In this document: piece after piece, positions 23,801 through 35,028 of the stretch
Layout: every line of letters starts with the position of its first letter
Numbering within the stretch: position 1 is the first letter of the stretch
From: Paragyromitra xinjiangensis
Taxonomy: Eukaryota; Ascomycota; Pezizomycetes; Pezizales; Discinaceae
DNA length: 64,000 nucleotides
NCBI GenBank assembly: GCA_038503065.1
Contig: JBCAMK010000011.1
Location: 558,001-622,000, forward strand
Direction: 5' to 3'
Notes under the pieces: generated by a model
The model's input: the letters and a program-made list of their open reading frames with translations, nothing else
What the model was told of the DNA's origin: nothing
Databases searched by the model: none
Made by a program: the position numbers and the translations under genes

Positions 23801-26800
23801 ACTTTAAGCCGCGAGAATTCTCTGAGACGGTCATCCAACGGAAGAAGTGAAACCGGCGGGAGCGATCATCTGGTCTCGATGCTCGGCAGCTTTAGTCTAA
23901 ACGATCCGTATACCATTGGAGGTTCTATATATAACAGGAGAACTCCCACCGGAGATGAGGACGCCCGAAGTGAAAGCAGCACCTCAAGCGACTTTAGCGC
24001 CGGGCTTGGGCTCCAACATGTATCTACGTATCCCAGTACCACCCAAAGCCAAGTCCAGCAGCATACCCATACTATGCTTCCTCCTCAGCTTGCATTGTTC
24101 GATCCCGAAGATAACAATCGCAAGTTTGTTGGTACCCCGGATTATTTGGCACCGGAGACTATTAATGGTAGTGGGCAAGATGAAATGAGTGACTGGTGGT
24201 CCTTGGGGTGCATTTTATTCGAATTTCTGTTTGGATATCCACCTTTCAATGCGGATACTCATGAACAGGTGTTCGACAATATTTTGCACCGAAGAATTGC
24301 ATGGCCAGATGATGAAGATTGCCCTGTTTCCGATGAAGCAAAGGACCTTATGAATCGGCTAATGTGCACCGACCCAAACGAGAGACTTGGCGCCAACGGG
24401 GCTGAGGAAGTCAAGAAGCACCCATGGTTTGCGGAAATCAAGTGGGACACGCTTCTTGAGGAAACACCCTCATTTGTGCCCACGCCCCAGGATCCCGAAG
24501 ATACAGAGTACTTCGACTCTAGAGGAGCAACACTGCAATCTTTTGTCGAGGAATTCGAGGATCAGACCCAGTCGCCTCAAGTTCTCACTCCCGGTGCAGA
24601 TCTACCAGAACGCCCACATGACGCAGTATCTCGAGTGAGGAAGGAAGCAAACTCCTCCAAACGAGGTCTCATTCCTCTCTCCATTCCACTCCATGTTCGT
24701 GAGGGCAGGAATAGACGGTTGAGTGAGCCGAACGCTCAGGATGATTTTGGAGCCTTCGCTTTTAAAAACTTGCCAGTTCTAGAGAAAGCGAACAAGGATG
24801 TCATCCAGAAGCTTCGCACTGAAGCTCTTAAGTCCACCCCAGCTTTGGCGACTTCAATCCCGGTGTCTCCTTCGGAAGGTAGCCCTATTATCTCCTCGAA
24901 GTCTTTGTCCAGAACTTTATCAAACCCATCGTCAAAGAATGGGAAGCGTCCGGTTTCTCCGTCCAACCTCCATCACTCCAATCCGTCACCTGCGCGAGCT
25001 TCGCAGCCATCTTCACCGCTTTTAATGTCTTTCACGGCGACCGGATTGAACGACAAACGCAAAACCTCCAGCGCCAGCGCATCATCCAGCTTGTCCCAGC
25101 AATCAACGGGATCTCTCCAACCTGGTCCCTTTGCCGAAATTCCGCGCCTTGCCACTGCGGCCAAATCCCCGGTTCCGTCTTCCACATCCTCTTCTCCCAT
25201 CAAGACTCACGCCAAACCATTCATCATATCTTCTGCCTCCACCTCTCCAACTAAATCGTCCCATGACAAGACACCATTAGCAACGCCTCCCCAGCCCTCA
25301 CCCCACAAGACCCATGTCCACCACCACCATAACCGCAACCCTAATCCTCGGGTGCGATCACTCACCATTGGGTCTGCAGAAAGTGATGCTGCTGTGTTGG
25401 AATGTTTCAAGCATCAGAAGAGGCGAAGTCAAGTGTTTGATATGTCCCCTTCTTCGTCCGACAATGAAGAAGTCAAAGGCAGTGCACTTCTGCGGGTGCA
25501 GAGAAGACGACAGAGCTCGAGGAGGATGTCAAATATCAGTCTTAGCGATACTGGCCCAGTTTTCAGGCCATTAGATATTTTAGGTATACATCCTTTGATA
25601 ACAACTAAATAAACCGTGCTAACATTCAGCAGTCTGTGAGGATCATCCGGTTTCGAAAATGGTGATGGAAAGGCTCTTAGAGAGATTGAAGTGCAGAACT
25701 ATTGTGGTAGACAACGGAGCAGAGGCGATGCGATGCGCCATGGGTGAGGTTAAATGTAATGCTCGACCTCACAATGGCGATTAATCGATGTTGAAAGCTA
25801 ACAATCGGAAATAGTTGATATTATCCTCATGGAGTTCAAGCTCCCACAAATCAATGGTGAAGATGTGGCACGCATGATCCGCACAAGCCGCAATCCAAAC
25901 TCGAACACACCTATTGTGGCTGTCACTGGTTATCTCAAAGATCTTAATGATCCTCACCATTTCACTGAGCTAATCGAGAAGCCGGCGACCATGCCTAAAC
26001 TAACCGATGTCTTGCAACGAAATTGTCATTGGAAGCCAGCCGAATCCGACCGGCCTGGGGGATCAGACAGACAAGCATCCTATACCATCAACAAGCCTCC
26101 CCCTGCTACTCATGAGGATTCTGGTCGAATTTCACCAACTGTTGAACGATTTATGAGTGGACGCAGAGGCCGTCTATCTGAACACTTTTCCTCCATGGAC
26201 GAGGATGATGCAGTTTCTGTGACTAGTACAAGCGATCCTGTACTTATCTCACGCTCAACGAATAACGAATGGGAGAAACTCCATACGGGAAAACCATCAA
26301 ACCTTGGGCATGAAGTAACACCGTCGCCTGCACCGCTCCACTCCCACGAAACTGCGCCATCAAGGCTACAGTCACATGTTATTGAGCGAATGCCTTCCCC
26401 GTTGTCAACACATGTCAGTGTGGTTAATGCTATGAGCACATTGAATAATAGTATGAGTCAATCGCTGGTCTCACCACCTGAAATGGCACCTCTTCCTCCG
26501 TCTCTTACTTCTACGCCCGTATTCTCAAACAACATAGCATCAATCCCATCAAGGTCTCCGTCTAGATCACCGTTTTCGAGAACTCCGCCTCCTCCCACAG
26601 TAACCCCGCCGCCACAATCATCTACTGAAAGGTTCAAGTCTTTGATACCAAGGAGGTCACCTCCCAGACGGTCACGTACGCCATCGGAAGACGGAGTAAA
26701 AAGATCTTCTCCTCCAAAGAGATCAGCTTCGGCCAATGCTTCGCCTACCAAAAGCAACAGCCCAACATTGATGCCATCTTCGCCGGAGTCTAGGCCGAAG

Positions 26801-27016
26801 AGTAAGAGATCTTCGTTCGAGAAAAAGAAAGAGAAACAGCAGAAGCAAAACCTTCGAGTGGAAGACGCGGATGCGGATGATGAACTCTCGGCAGCCGGGG
26901 GTAAAAGGCCGAGTAAGAGCAGAAGTATTGGGGAGATGATGATAAGTCGTGCCAGAAGAAGCCCTCCAGAGATGAAGAGGAGCAAGAGCGATATTGGGGA
27001 GGGCCCAGAAGTTTAG
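20897..27016 (+). CDS. RIM15-type PAS/AGC-kinase/receiver protein
   Basis: A nutrient-signalling Ser/Thr kinase that, downstream of TOR and PKA in yeasts, promotes quiescence through endosulfine phosphorylation and PP2A inhibition. Five exons: 20897-21123, 21194-21479, 21542-25583, 25630-25743, 25815-27016; 5871 nt, 1956 aa. Domain order: PAS-like segment near residues 45-170 (SFNVIMDLNLDGKVRWVSPS), Cys/His zinc motif near 225-250 (CRICERQIQPWWFEKHSELC), AGC kinase about 697-1180, receiver about 1519-1640. The kinase has the G-loop (SKGAFGSVY), catalytic HRDLKPDN near 823, DFGLSR near 843, and APE near 1040. The roughly 195 residues between DFG and APE form the long insert typical of this family. 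In the receiver, the usual phospho-acceptor Asp is Glu (ILMEFKLP, residue 1563). The C-terminal 350 residues are Ser/Pro-rich and basic. The start is the first ATG in frame with the PAS exon. Confidence 0.93.
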
Positions 27017-29117
27017 AAGGAGAGAAAGAGGAAAAAATTGATTGAGTGATTGGGGGTGTCTGTTTTACTATGATGAAATTTCCTTATATTTTAAATTGGT
27101 GGGTGGTGGGGGTCAAACTGTTATCTGATTTGTTTCTTTGGTTTTTCGAGTAAGGTTCAATTTGGAGGGAAATGGCGTTATGAATATTGATTGGGCTGTT
27201 TCTTATTACTTATCTGCATCTCATTTGTTTCTCTGGGTGGCAGGCAATATTGTTTTTGTTTTTTTTGCTTCTCGGCATTATCGATTTATCTTTGGGTTCA
27301 TGATTTTCCTTTTTCTAAAATTCTTGCGTTGGGGGCTTGCGCTTGATATTTTCTCTTTCCCCAAAATTTTTCCTCTTATTCTTACCTTTTTTTTTTTTTT
27401 AAACGATGATCACTTCCTCTGGCGGCGTCGTTTTATAGCGTTGCTTTCAGGAGCGGGGAGTACGATTGGTATTTGTTAATCCTCTCTAGCTGATGTTCTT
27501 TCTCATAACTGTTCTATTACCCCCAGGTTTCTTTGGTCTTTCCATACCTTGGTTGTTTTTTCTTTCTACTTTTCAACCAACCTTCTCTCATTGAGGCCAT
27601 TTGGGCGAGAAAGAACAAAAAGAACAAAAAACGAACAAAAAAGGAAAGGAAAAAAATGTCAGGGTTAGGAAAACGGGCTCAAAGGCAGAGCACTGTACAA
27701 TTTTTTTTTTCCTACTTTCTCTGGATGAGAAACCGAGGGGCAGCTGGCTTGTACAAAGGGAATAGTAATACTCATCCTCGGTTCTTTCGAATTCATTCTC
27801 GAGATCCAAATTGTGAGACCCTTTGAATCCAGTGACTTGTTTTCGGCACTTTGGCCCCTAGGAGGCCGAGCTAGCTATAGCACACCTGCCTACAAGTTGC
27901 AAGGAAGGAAGACGACGTATGATACAAGGTCTTCAACGGCTAGTGATGATGTGCAAGGGATCACCGATCATAGCACCGGACGTGAGGGAGAGCAACATTA
28001 AGGGGTTCTGAACGTTGGCCCCGGCAAATACATGTAGTTAGATGTTTCATCAAGTAAATGTTGGCCCTGAGGGAGCGGCAAAGAGCATCAGAAGCACCAT
28101 CAGCGAGTAATATGCATTTACGAATCCATAGCTAATTCTCCCTGAAATAGCAAGCATGATATATACGTGCACTAAGACCAACTCCTCCATAGTACTACTA
28201 TACTGCAGAGGGAGGATTCATCAACTGAAGATATCAGTTGAAGATATCAGACCTACTGGCCAGTCACAAAGACACCGGGAAATCATTTCAGAAATGTATC
28301 AAAAGCGAGTATCCATCTGAAAAGAACAAAGCTAGATAAGTCCCATCATACAACACTAAGACCTCATCAAAGGATGTGACCTGTAACTGCGCGTAGGACC
28401 TATTTGCCTTCTCCCTCTCCTATCTGATCCGCCGCCCAATACGTACCCACCATTTTAACACAACTTAACACAACAAAAGTAGGGGCGAGTGATGGACCGT
28501 GAGCTCAAAGACAACTAAAACCAGCGGGAAGAGTCAAGACGATCAACTGAGCAGACAATATACCTAATGAAAGGAACCCCCCACGAGCCAACCAGCGAAG
28601 GCGACATGAAGAGTCTGCTACAGTATCCCCCCTCTCGCACAGACACGATATGTAGATGCAGGGAAGCAACCGAAACTCCAACAAAAGGGCACGGACAAGG
28701 CTACGTTTCATATCCATCTTATTCCGTTCCCGCAGTAAAGCGAAGCTCTCTATTTTATCTCTCGTATGAAACATATTACTTATACCTGGTGTCCCCTCCA
28801 GAACCCCCCACCTACCAACCTCCCTATCCGATTGATCCCCCCAGAAATTCGCGAGAAAAAACTCAAGGGATGTGATAGCTTTTTAAAAAAAACTCGGTAT
28901 CCATTCTCTCGAGCATCGGAAACGGTAGTGAACCCCCCCCCCCCCTCTTTTTTCGCCTGTAGAAAACCTCCAAAAGTTCCATCTTCCGGATGTTTCGATA
29001 GAAAAAAGAAAAGACTCCCGCGCTTCAATCTGAAATTTGAGGTAGAAAAATCCTCCATTCATTACCCTCTCGTCCCCCTCTCCGCCCGCCAGCTCGTCGG
29101 ACATCGGAGGTGAGGAT
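27017..29117. other. Spacer between RIM15 and RPB4
   Basis: Convergent spacer. T-rich sequence immediately after RIM15 suits a 3' untranslated region. It holds a C homopolymer of about 15 (28929-28944), a short tandem repeat of gaagatatcagtt near 28225-28250, and one TACATGTA (28029-28036). Open frames here have no recognisable domain. Confidence 0.45.
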
Positions 29118-29880
29118 CTACACGAATTGCCGTAGCTTCGTAATCTATGCGTATTCAATGATTAGCCGAAAGCGTAATCCGGGACTCGAACCCGAATATC
29201 TACCCAGCGCCAATGTGCAAGCAGCGCCAAGTATCCCAGTAGGTGAAAGTGGGAGGCGGAGAAGAGGAATCGACAAACCTCATTAAGCAGTTCCTCTAGG
29301 TCTTCGTCCGAAATCTTATCTACGAGACTCGGGATGAGGGTTTTCGCTTCATCCCCAGTATCACAACATAGTGTACCTATTTCGGATAAGCCAGGTTCAG
29401 CAACTTTTTCGGGGGATTCAAGGCTAGAAAAGGGCTGAGTATGGATGTTGGGGGCAAGTGATCAAGTACCCAACTGTGACTTCTCGAACGCGACGAGATT
29501 GGTCTGTTGCGCGAGGATCCGTTCAACGGCTTGGACGGACTCGCGCTGCTTGAAACGCGAGAAAACTTCCAGGTAAGACTGGGTTCTCGTCACGACTCTA
29601 GGGGTTTCGATCCGTCAGCGAATTTTCGAATACAGCATGTGGGAACGAGGTAAACAGCGCGAAGAGGAAGGGCGACATACTCGTTATCAGGCACCTTAAA
29701 CTTCCCCTGCTCCCTCCGATGATTGAACACAGCAGTGAGCACTTCTTTCGTCTCCGAAAGAGTCAGAGAAGACACGTTCTGGAACTCGCCGAGCTTCAAC
29801 TCGGCCCCAGCCTCTTCATCACCGTGGATTTGCTCCTTTGCCCGAGTCATCGGGGGGGGGTTCTCTCCATTTGTGGCCAT
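29118..29880 (-). CDS. RNA polymerase II subunit Rpb4
   Basis: Rpb4 pairs with Rpb7 to form the stalk of RNA polymerase II, acting in initiation and mRNA fate. Four exons: 29681-29880, 29470-29597, 29279-29376, 29118-29144; 453 nt, 150 aa. The N-terminal segment AELKLGEFQNVSSLTLSE and the core SYLEVFSRFKQRES, then ERILAQQTNLVAFEKSQLG, are typical. The C-terminal part TLCCDTGDEAKTLIPSLVD followed by ISDEDLEELLNE is the conserved HRDC-like end. The last exon contributes only ITKLRQFV and the stop. Splice phases are 2, 1 and 0, all in frame. The last intron (134 bp) contains a perfect Pol III B-box sequence on the same strand. Divergent from TRS23, with 809 bp between start codons. Confidence 0.92.
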
Positions 29881-30689
29881 CTTTCTTTTCCTGCTGCTAT
29901 TCCTTCAAGCCTGCTTGGTCTGCTTGGTGGGGACCCTGTCTCCCTCCTTCGTCCTATTAATACTCTGCTGCTAAACCGAGTTTGTGTGTGGTCGGATCTG
30001 CTTCTCGAAGCTTCTATGGGTCTTTTTTTTGCGCGTGCCGGGAGAGAAAAATCCTTTATCTGGAGCTCTCACTGGCTTCCGCGAAACAGCTGAATTCGAA
30101 TAGAGATCGTATTAATGAGAGTAAGAGAGGGAAACTATTGCCCTTATGGTTAGGGAGATAGAATGATCGCAGGGCGTACCTAAGACAAAGGGTGGGTTGA
30201 TTGAATGGGATGGTGTCTGGCGATGGGAGACAGGGAGCCTCGCGTGGTGTCGCGCGCAGGTTTTGTGGGAGACAGACCAGGCATTAATCCGGAACCGAGA
30301 AAAAATCCCCGAACGAAATCGAGCCGGGAGATGAAAGCCGGCTCATGATGAGGTGAATTTATTATATGATAGAATAGAGAAAAAAAATAAAAAGAGGATT
30401 TAGATAGAGATGGAAGAGTCGTGGTTTTTATCTTTCTTTCAAGGGGGCAGCCAATATTATCTCGGATGTTGTTGTAAAGGTTAGAGGGGAAAGAGGCTGA
30501 AGATCTGCCATCCCGTTCCGACGTTTATTCCTCACCCACAAACGCTGAATAGGTATCAATCTTAGTACCCGTCCCGCCCACGTGAGTCTCGCCGTTCATC
30601 CCAGGACCTTTCCCCAGAACCTCATCACCCCCGAGCTCCCTCTCCTCATCTCCCCCTACTATCGTGAACCCCTCACTCAATCAACCGCA
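29881..30689. promoter_or_regulatory. Divergent promoter region of RPB4 and TRS23
   Basis: An 809-bp gap between two start codons on opposite strands, so it should contain both promoters. No specific regulatory site could be assigned with confidence. Confidence 0.5.
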
Positions 30690-31163
30690 ATGGGCATCCT
30701 TGCAATCATGATCCTTAACAAGGCCGGTGGTCTAATCTACCAGCGCGACTTCAACGAAGGCCTCCAAAAACTCTCGTCGAACGACTACCTAGTCCTTGCT
30801 GGCACCTTCCACGGTGTACACGCAATCACATCACGGGTATCTCCTGTGCCAGGATCAGGAGGGTTGGAGGTGATGGAGAGTGAACATTTCAGGATGCAGT
30901 GTTTCCAGACATTGACTGGTATGTTCTCCCCCATCCAAGATCCCACAAAACGAAATAGAAGCTCACCAATGGCACTAAACATAGGCACAAAGTTCCTCAT
31001 CTTCGCCCAACCTCACCAGCCAAACATTGATGTGACTGTGAAGCGCGTCTATGAGCTCTACGCAGACTATGTCATGAAGAATCCCTTCTACCAGATAGAG
31101 ATGCCAATACGTTGTGAGGCATTCGACAGGAATCTATTAGCATATATTCAACCTAGACAATGA
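30690..31163 (+). CDS. TRAPP subunit Trs23 (sybindin family)
   Basis: Trs23 is a core subunit of the TRAPP tethering complexes that activate Ypt1/Rab1 in ER-Golgi transport. Two exons: 30690-30918 and 30985-31163; 408 nt, 135 aa. The longin-like start MGILAIMILNKAGGLIYQRD and the conserved end KRVYELYADYVMKNPFYQIE with MPIRCEAFDRNLLAYI identify the family. The join CFQTLTG|TKFLIFAQP restores the family consensus. The 66-bp intron is in frame and has no stop, so an unspliced reading also gives an open protein with 22 extra residues; family alignment favours splicing. An in-frame upstream ATG at 30582 would add 36 residues with no family counterpart, so the ATG at 30690 is preferred. Confidence 0.9.
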   Translation: MGILAIMILNKAGGLIYQRDFNEGLQKLSSNDYLVLAGTFHGVHAITSRVSPVPGSGGLEVMESEHFRMQCFQTLTGMFSPIQDPTKRNRSSPMALNIGTKFLIFAQPHQPNIDVTVKRVYELYADYVMKNPFYQIEMPIRCEAFDRNLLAYIQPRQ

Positions 31164-32446
31164 ATGAATCAGGGTGAGCGATAGGGATGGGAGGTTGAAG
31201 GTGGAGAGGTAATGCTACATCTATCACTTTATATTTGCATCGATACCTGCAGCGCAGCACCTATTTTCTTTATGTTTGGCGTTCTAAGATGTGGGCTTTT
31301 TGTTTACCGGTATCTATTTGCTTTCTGGTGTTTATATTGTTGATATAATAAGGCTAGAGTGTGATACTAGAGCTATGAATCTACGACTGCCAGCTGTCTT
31401 AGGCGCATACCCTGGAGGATGCAGACTATACCTGTGGCACCTGGGCAAAGCAGCTAGTAGGCCCCAACCTAGGAAGGGCTTACCAGAATAATCCACGTTG
31501 AGTAATATGATATAATTGCCTGCATATAGCTCGGCATAAACGAAAATGAGAAGAAGAAGGAACAATGATGAAACATCGCATTATCTCCAATAGATACCTC
31601 ACGACTCATCACTCACCCTTTCTCTCCACTATATTACCTTCTATCACATTAAACCACTCCCCTCTCCTCGGTCCCTCCCCACACGCCTCCACTCACCCAA
31701 ACCCACCACTAAACCTCTGAAATCGCAGGAAACCCCCTTCACAGCAACACTATTCCCACCAGCTCCCCCAGGTAGGCTATTCACAAGAAATATCTCCCTT
31801 CAGATCGCCCACCACAAAGATCACCACCAGGCCCGAGACCATGGATGACGCCTCCAAGGTCCGAGCCCAGATGATCCTTCTAAAGCTCCGACCATGATCC
31901 GGCAACGTAGATCCGATCTGATACCGGGTGTTGTCTTGAATTACGCCATAATAGTGATCGATCGTGAATTTGTAGATAAGGTTGAGACAGGTGGATGTCT
32001 TCCAAAATCTCCTCACGATAAGGGAATTGCTTTTCATATCGCTGAATTACTTGCTCTTTCCCTATTGATATATAGTACTAGATGAAGTACTGATCTTGTG
32101 ATAGGTGCAGTATCTTGAACAGCAACTACGTTAGAATATTAGAGTTAGAAGATTTAAGCTACTAGGCAGAATGATAGTAAGGCTGACAGCAAAAAAGAAT
32201 TGAGCACTTGTCGAGGAGCTTGGTAGTTAGGATATAAAAATATAATTTTTGTTAACAGGATGGGGCTCGGACCAAAGGTGATGCCCTCCACTGCTTTAAC
32301 GAAAGAAATGGAGTGAATTCCAACCGTGACTACGATTTAAGAGCTAAAGAACATTTATCGGAGGAGGTGGGTATTTAATTAACGTAAGGATTGTATTTCG
32401 ATAACATTACATTAGTAAGCTCGATTAAAAAACTTGATTTCGCCGC
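31164..32446. other. Spacer between TRS23 and the U6 gene
   Basis: No gene supported. Short overlapping open frames at 31291-31565 and 31777-32085 lack recognisable features. Confidence 0.45.
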
Positions 32447-32456
32447 GGTTCGAACC
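32447..32456. promoter_or_regulatory. Palindromic B-box-like site downstream of U6
   Basis: GGTTCGAACC is a palindrome that fits the Pol III B-box core GWTCRANNC on both strands. It lies about 18 bp past the U6 terminator. Yeast U6 genes (SNR6 in S. cerevisiae) carry a TFIIIC-binding B box downstream of the terminator. Function here is inferred from position. Confidence 0.5.
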
Positions 32457-32462
32457 ACCCAC

Positions 32463-32473
32463 GGTTCAATTCC
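32463..32473 (+). promoter_or_regulatory. Second B-box-like site abutting the U6 terminator
   Basis: GGTTCAATTCC matches the tRNA B-box consensus GGTTCRANTCC exactly on the plus strand, opposite to U6, and touches the terminator run. It may be a second TFIIIC site or the remnant of a tRNA-type gene. Confidence 0.35.
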
Positions 32474-32482
32474 AAAAAAAAA
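32474..32482 (-). terminator. Pol III terminator of U6
   Basis: A run of nine T on the minus strand (nine A on the plus strand) directly after the U6 body, as expected for RNA polymerase III termination. Confidence 0.75.
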
Positions 32483-32579
32483 CTGTTTAGCTCATCTTTG
32501 TGAAGCGTGTCATCCTTAGTGCAGGGGCCATGCTAATCTTCTCTGTATCGTTTCAAATTGACCAAATGTCCCGAAGGAC
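32478..32579 (-). ncRNA. U6 spliceosomal snRNA
   Basis: U6 is the catalytic snRNA of the spliceosome. Read on the minus strand, the gene starts with a 5' hairpin (GTCC-TTCG-GGAC at 32568-32579), then the conserved TTTGGTCAATTTGAAACGAT, the ACAGAGA box (32540-32546), GATTAGCATGGCCCCTGC with the catalytic AGC triad (32532-32534), and AAGGATGACACGC. It ends in a T run. The central region is near-identical to that of other eukaryotes. No intron interrupts it. The segment between CCCCTGC and AAGGATG reads ACT, which from memory is one base longer than in yeasts; this may be normal for filamentous ascomycetes. No canonical TATA box is evident at -30; an AT-rich TATATAA lies about 100 bp upstream. 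Confidence 0.95.
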
Positions 32580-35028
32580 AAAGTGATCTAGTTTTTACAA
32601 CTTATGAGGAGCCCTTCTCGCCACCAACCCTAACCCACCAACACTACCTTCCAACCGTAATATGCGTCACCCGTTATATAAATAAAAACAAAATAAAAAT
32701 AATATCTCGTCTAATCTTCGAGAAGACGGACCTTACCGAGAAAGCCCCCCCCTTGATAGGTTTCAAGAATCCAAATAACGCATGTTGCCTTTCGAGGCGT
32801 TTAATAAATCCGAAACCATACAGAGGAAATTAACTTAGCAATTTTCTTATTCTGACCAAGATTCTTGTTCTAATTCTGACCTATAAGCCTTCAAAAGTCC
32901 AGAAGCCTTCCCGCTGTGGCTTATTTGGAGGATCGGCAGAGACCCGTTAGAATATGATACTTTTCTAGAAGTTGAGGCGAGCGGGCCATTCGTAACGTCC
33001 ATAAAGCAGCTGAACGTTGCGGGGATTATTGTTATTGGCGACATACGCGTTATCTTATTCCATATACCACATGGGCTCGGCGCACGGATCGAATATATTC
33101 AGGAGTGGCTTATGAATATTATTTTTTTAGTCACGGCAAGACGAAAAACAATGAGCACAACAATTCGGGAAGCTAAAAACCAGCAAGAATGGGTCCTTAA
33201 ATATCCCAGCCATATCGTTTCATGGAATTTCTATATTAGTAAGGAAATAACATGGATACGGTGCACGCACTGATACATACAGTAGTCTTCCTCCAACAAT
33301 TTTCTCGGGACCGAAATTTGTAATCCTTCCCAGCCATCTATTCGATGACGAAAGGCCTTACTTTACATCACATGCTACAGGACTAGAATCATGGGTTCTT
33401 GAGCTATGTACATACTTAACATCATCAATGTTTGCCAATCAAAGAGAGGAAATCAGCTCACCAAACTACATCGTATGTTCATGCGTCATTCATTGGCAAT
33501 TCCATGCTCAAAATAGACTATGCTATCGCCCGAGATGAGAAACCATAGTATGTGATGCAATCATCCCACTAAAGGCTCGACACGTGAAGCCCAGCGAGAA
33601 ATGACACTAAAATCCTTAGTCTCCATAACCGCAGTAATTAGTTTCCGGTATTCCAAATAGGTGAACTTCGCCTTATTTGAATATAGGGCGCTTTGGAATA
33701 GTAAGCTCGTGTAGTGTGGGAGACTGATGGGGGTCTTCTCCCATATAAAACTCAACAACTGGATTAGTCTCGTGCTCAGCCCATACTACGCACCATATGG
33801 CAACCTACGGTAGGGATGTGAATGAACCTATAGCTCAACGACAATATTGGCGATAGCAATCCTTCGAGTATTTGGAATACCCTCCTCACCCTGTGTTTGG
33901 TCAGTAAGCCTCAAGTAAGCAAGAACTTATGAGGAACCGAAGCGCTGAAGGGGAAACAAATGGCAAATACGAAAATATACTTAGAAGCATTAAGGGGCAA
34001 TGAATTCAAAAAAGCCCTCTAGACCAGGTGTCCGAGTGATCTTCCATGATTTTGCATAACAACGACTTGCATGATAGATACAGAACTCCAACCTCAACTC
34101 GAGCTTCGCCAGAATTGACTGATTGATTAATTGGTCCACCATGTGTAGCCTCGCCAGAAAGCTAACGAAGTATAGTCGTATCTATATGCTTTCAATCTCC
34201 AAAAGCCTGACAGGCTTCCACCAGCCTCCAAGGAATGTTCAAAGAGCACCGGCAACCACAGGCAGTCAAAGGCAAAGGCAAAGTTACTAATTGTTATCGA
34301 ATTTTTCCATTCGTTACCACTAAATAAAATCTGGACTATTGATACACCCCAATCCCGGATCCCCCTTCCATATGCAACCCCCACCTTATTTTCCCACCTC
34401 CCAACCTAAATCCCCATAGACAAAGCAAATACTAAAAACGAAAAGGAAAAACTCCAGCAATCACAAGGCGTATTTTTTCTTGCCTGTTTTGCGAATCCCC
34501 CAGAGTTAGAAAAGGAAATTTTAAGGAAAAATGAAAGTTTTTATCTTCCCAAACCGGGGGAGGATTATGCCAAACTTGCATGAAGCCAGTATGTACGAGC
34601 AGATTGCCCCAGGTTTTGCTGGTAGAAATATGTAGTGCAGTTTGGGGGAGTAAAAAATAGACAAGGAAGCGAAAAAACAATAGGAAAAAAAAGGGAAGGC
34701 GAGAGGCCAATATAAAGTTGGTAAGTAGCAAACAGCGACAGAAAGACCGCTATTGCGGATCGGGAATGAAATCGAGATAAAGAGATAGGAAAGGTTTTCC
34801 CCGCGGACATGCATATCAATGATAAAAAACAAAGCTCCACCCTATAACACCGTAAACAGAAACACAAATGAAAGATATGAAAAGTAAACGATAGAAATAT
34901 CAAGACTCCACACCCAAACCCCCTAGAAAAAAAGGAGAAACACCACCATCCTTCACACACATCATAGAGAGTCCTTTGAAATCATTTCTTCATCTTCGCG
35001 ATGTTTTGAAATGTGGCTTGCAGACCGA
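32580..35028. other. Spacer between U6 and the GAF-domain gene
   Basis: About 2.4 kb. The first 100 bp are the U6 upstream region. The last few hundred bases are presumably the 3' untranslated region of the GAF gene. No further gene supported. Confidence 0.45.
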
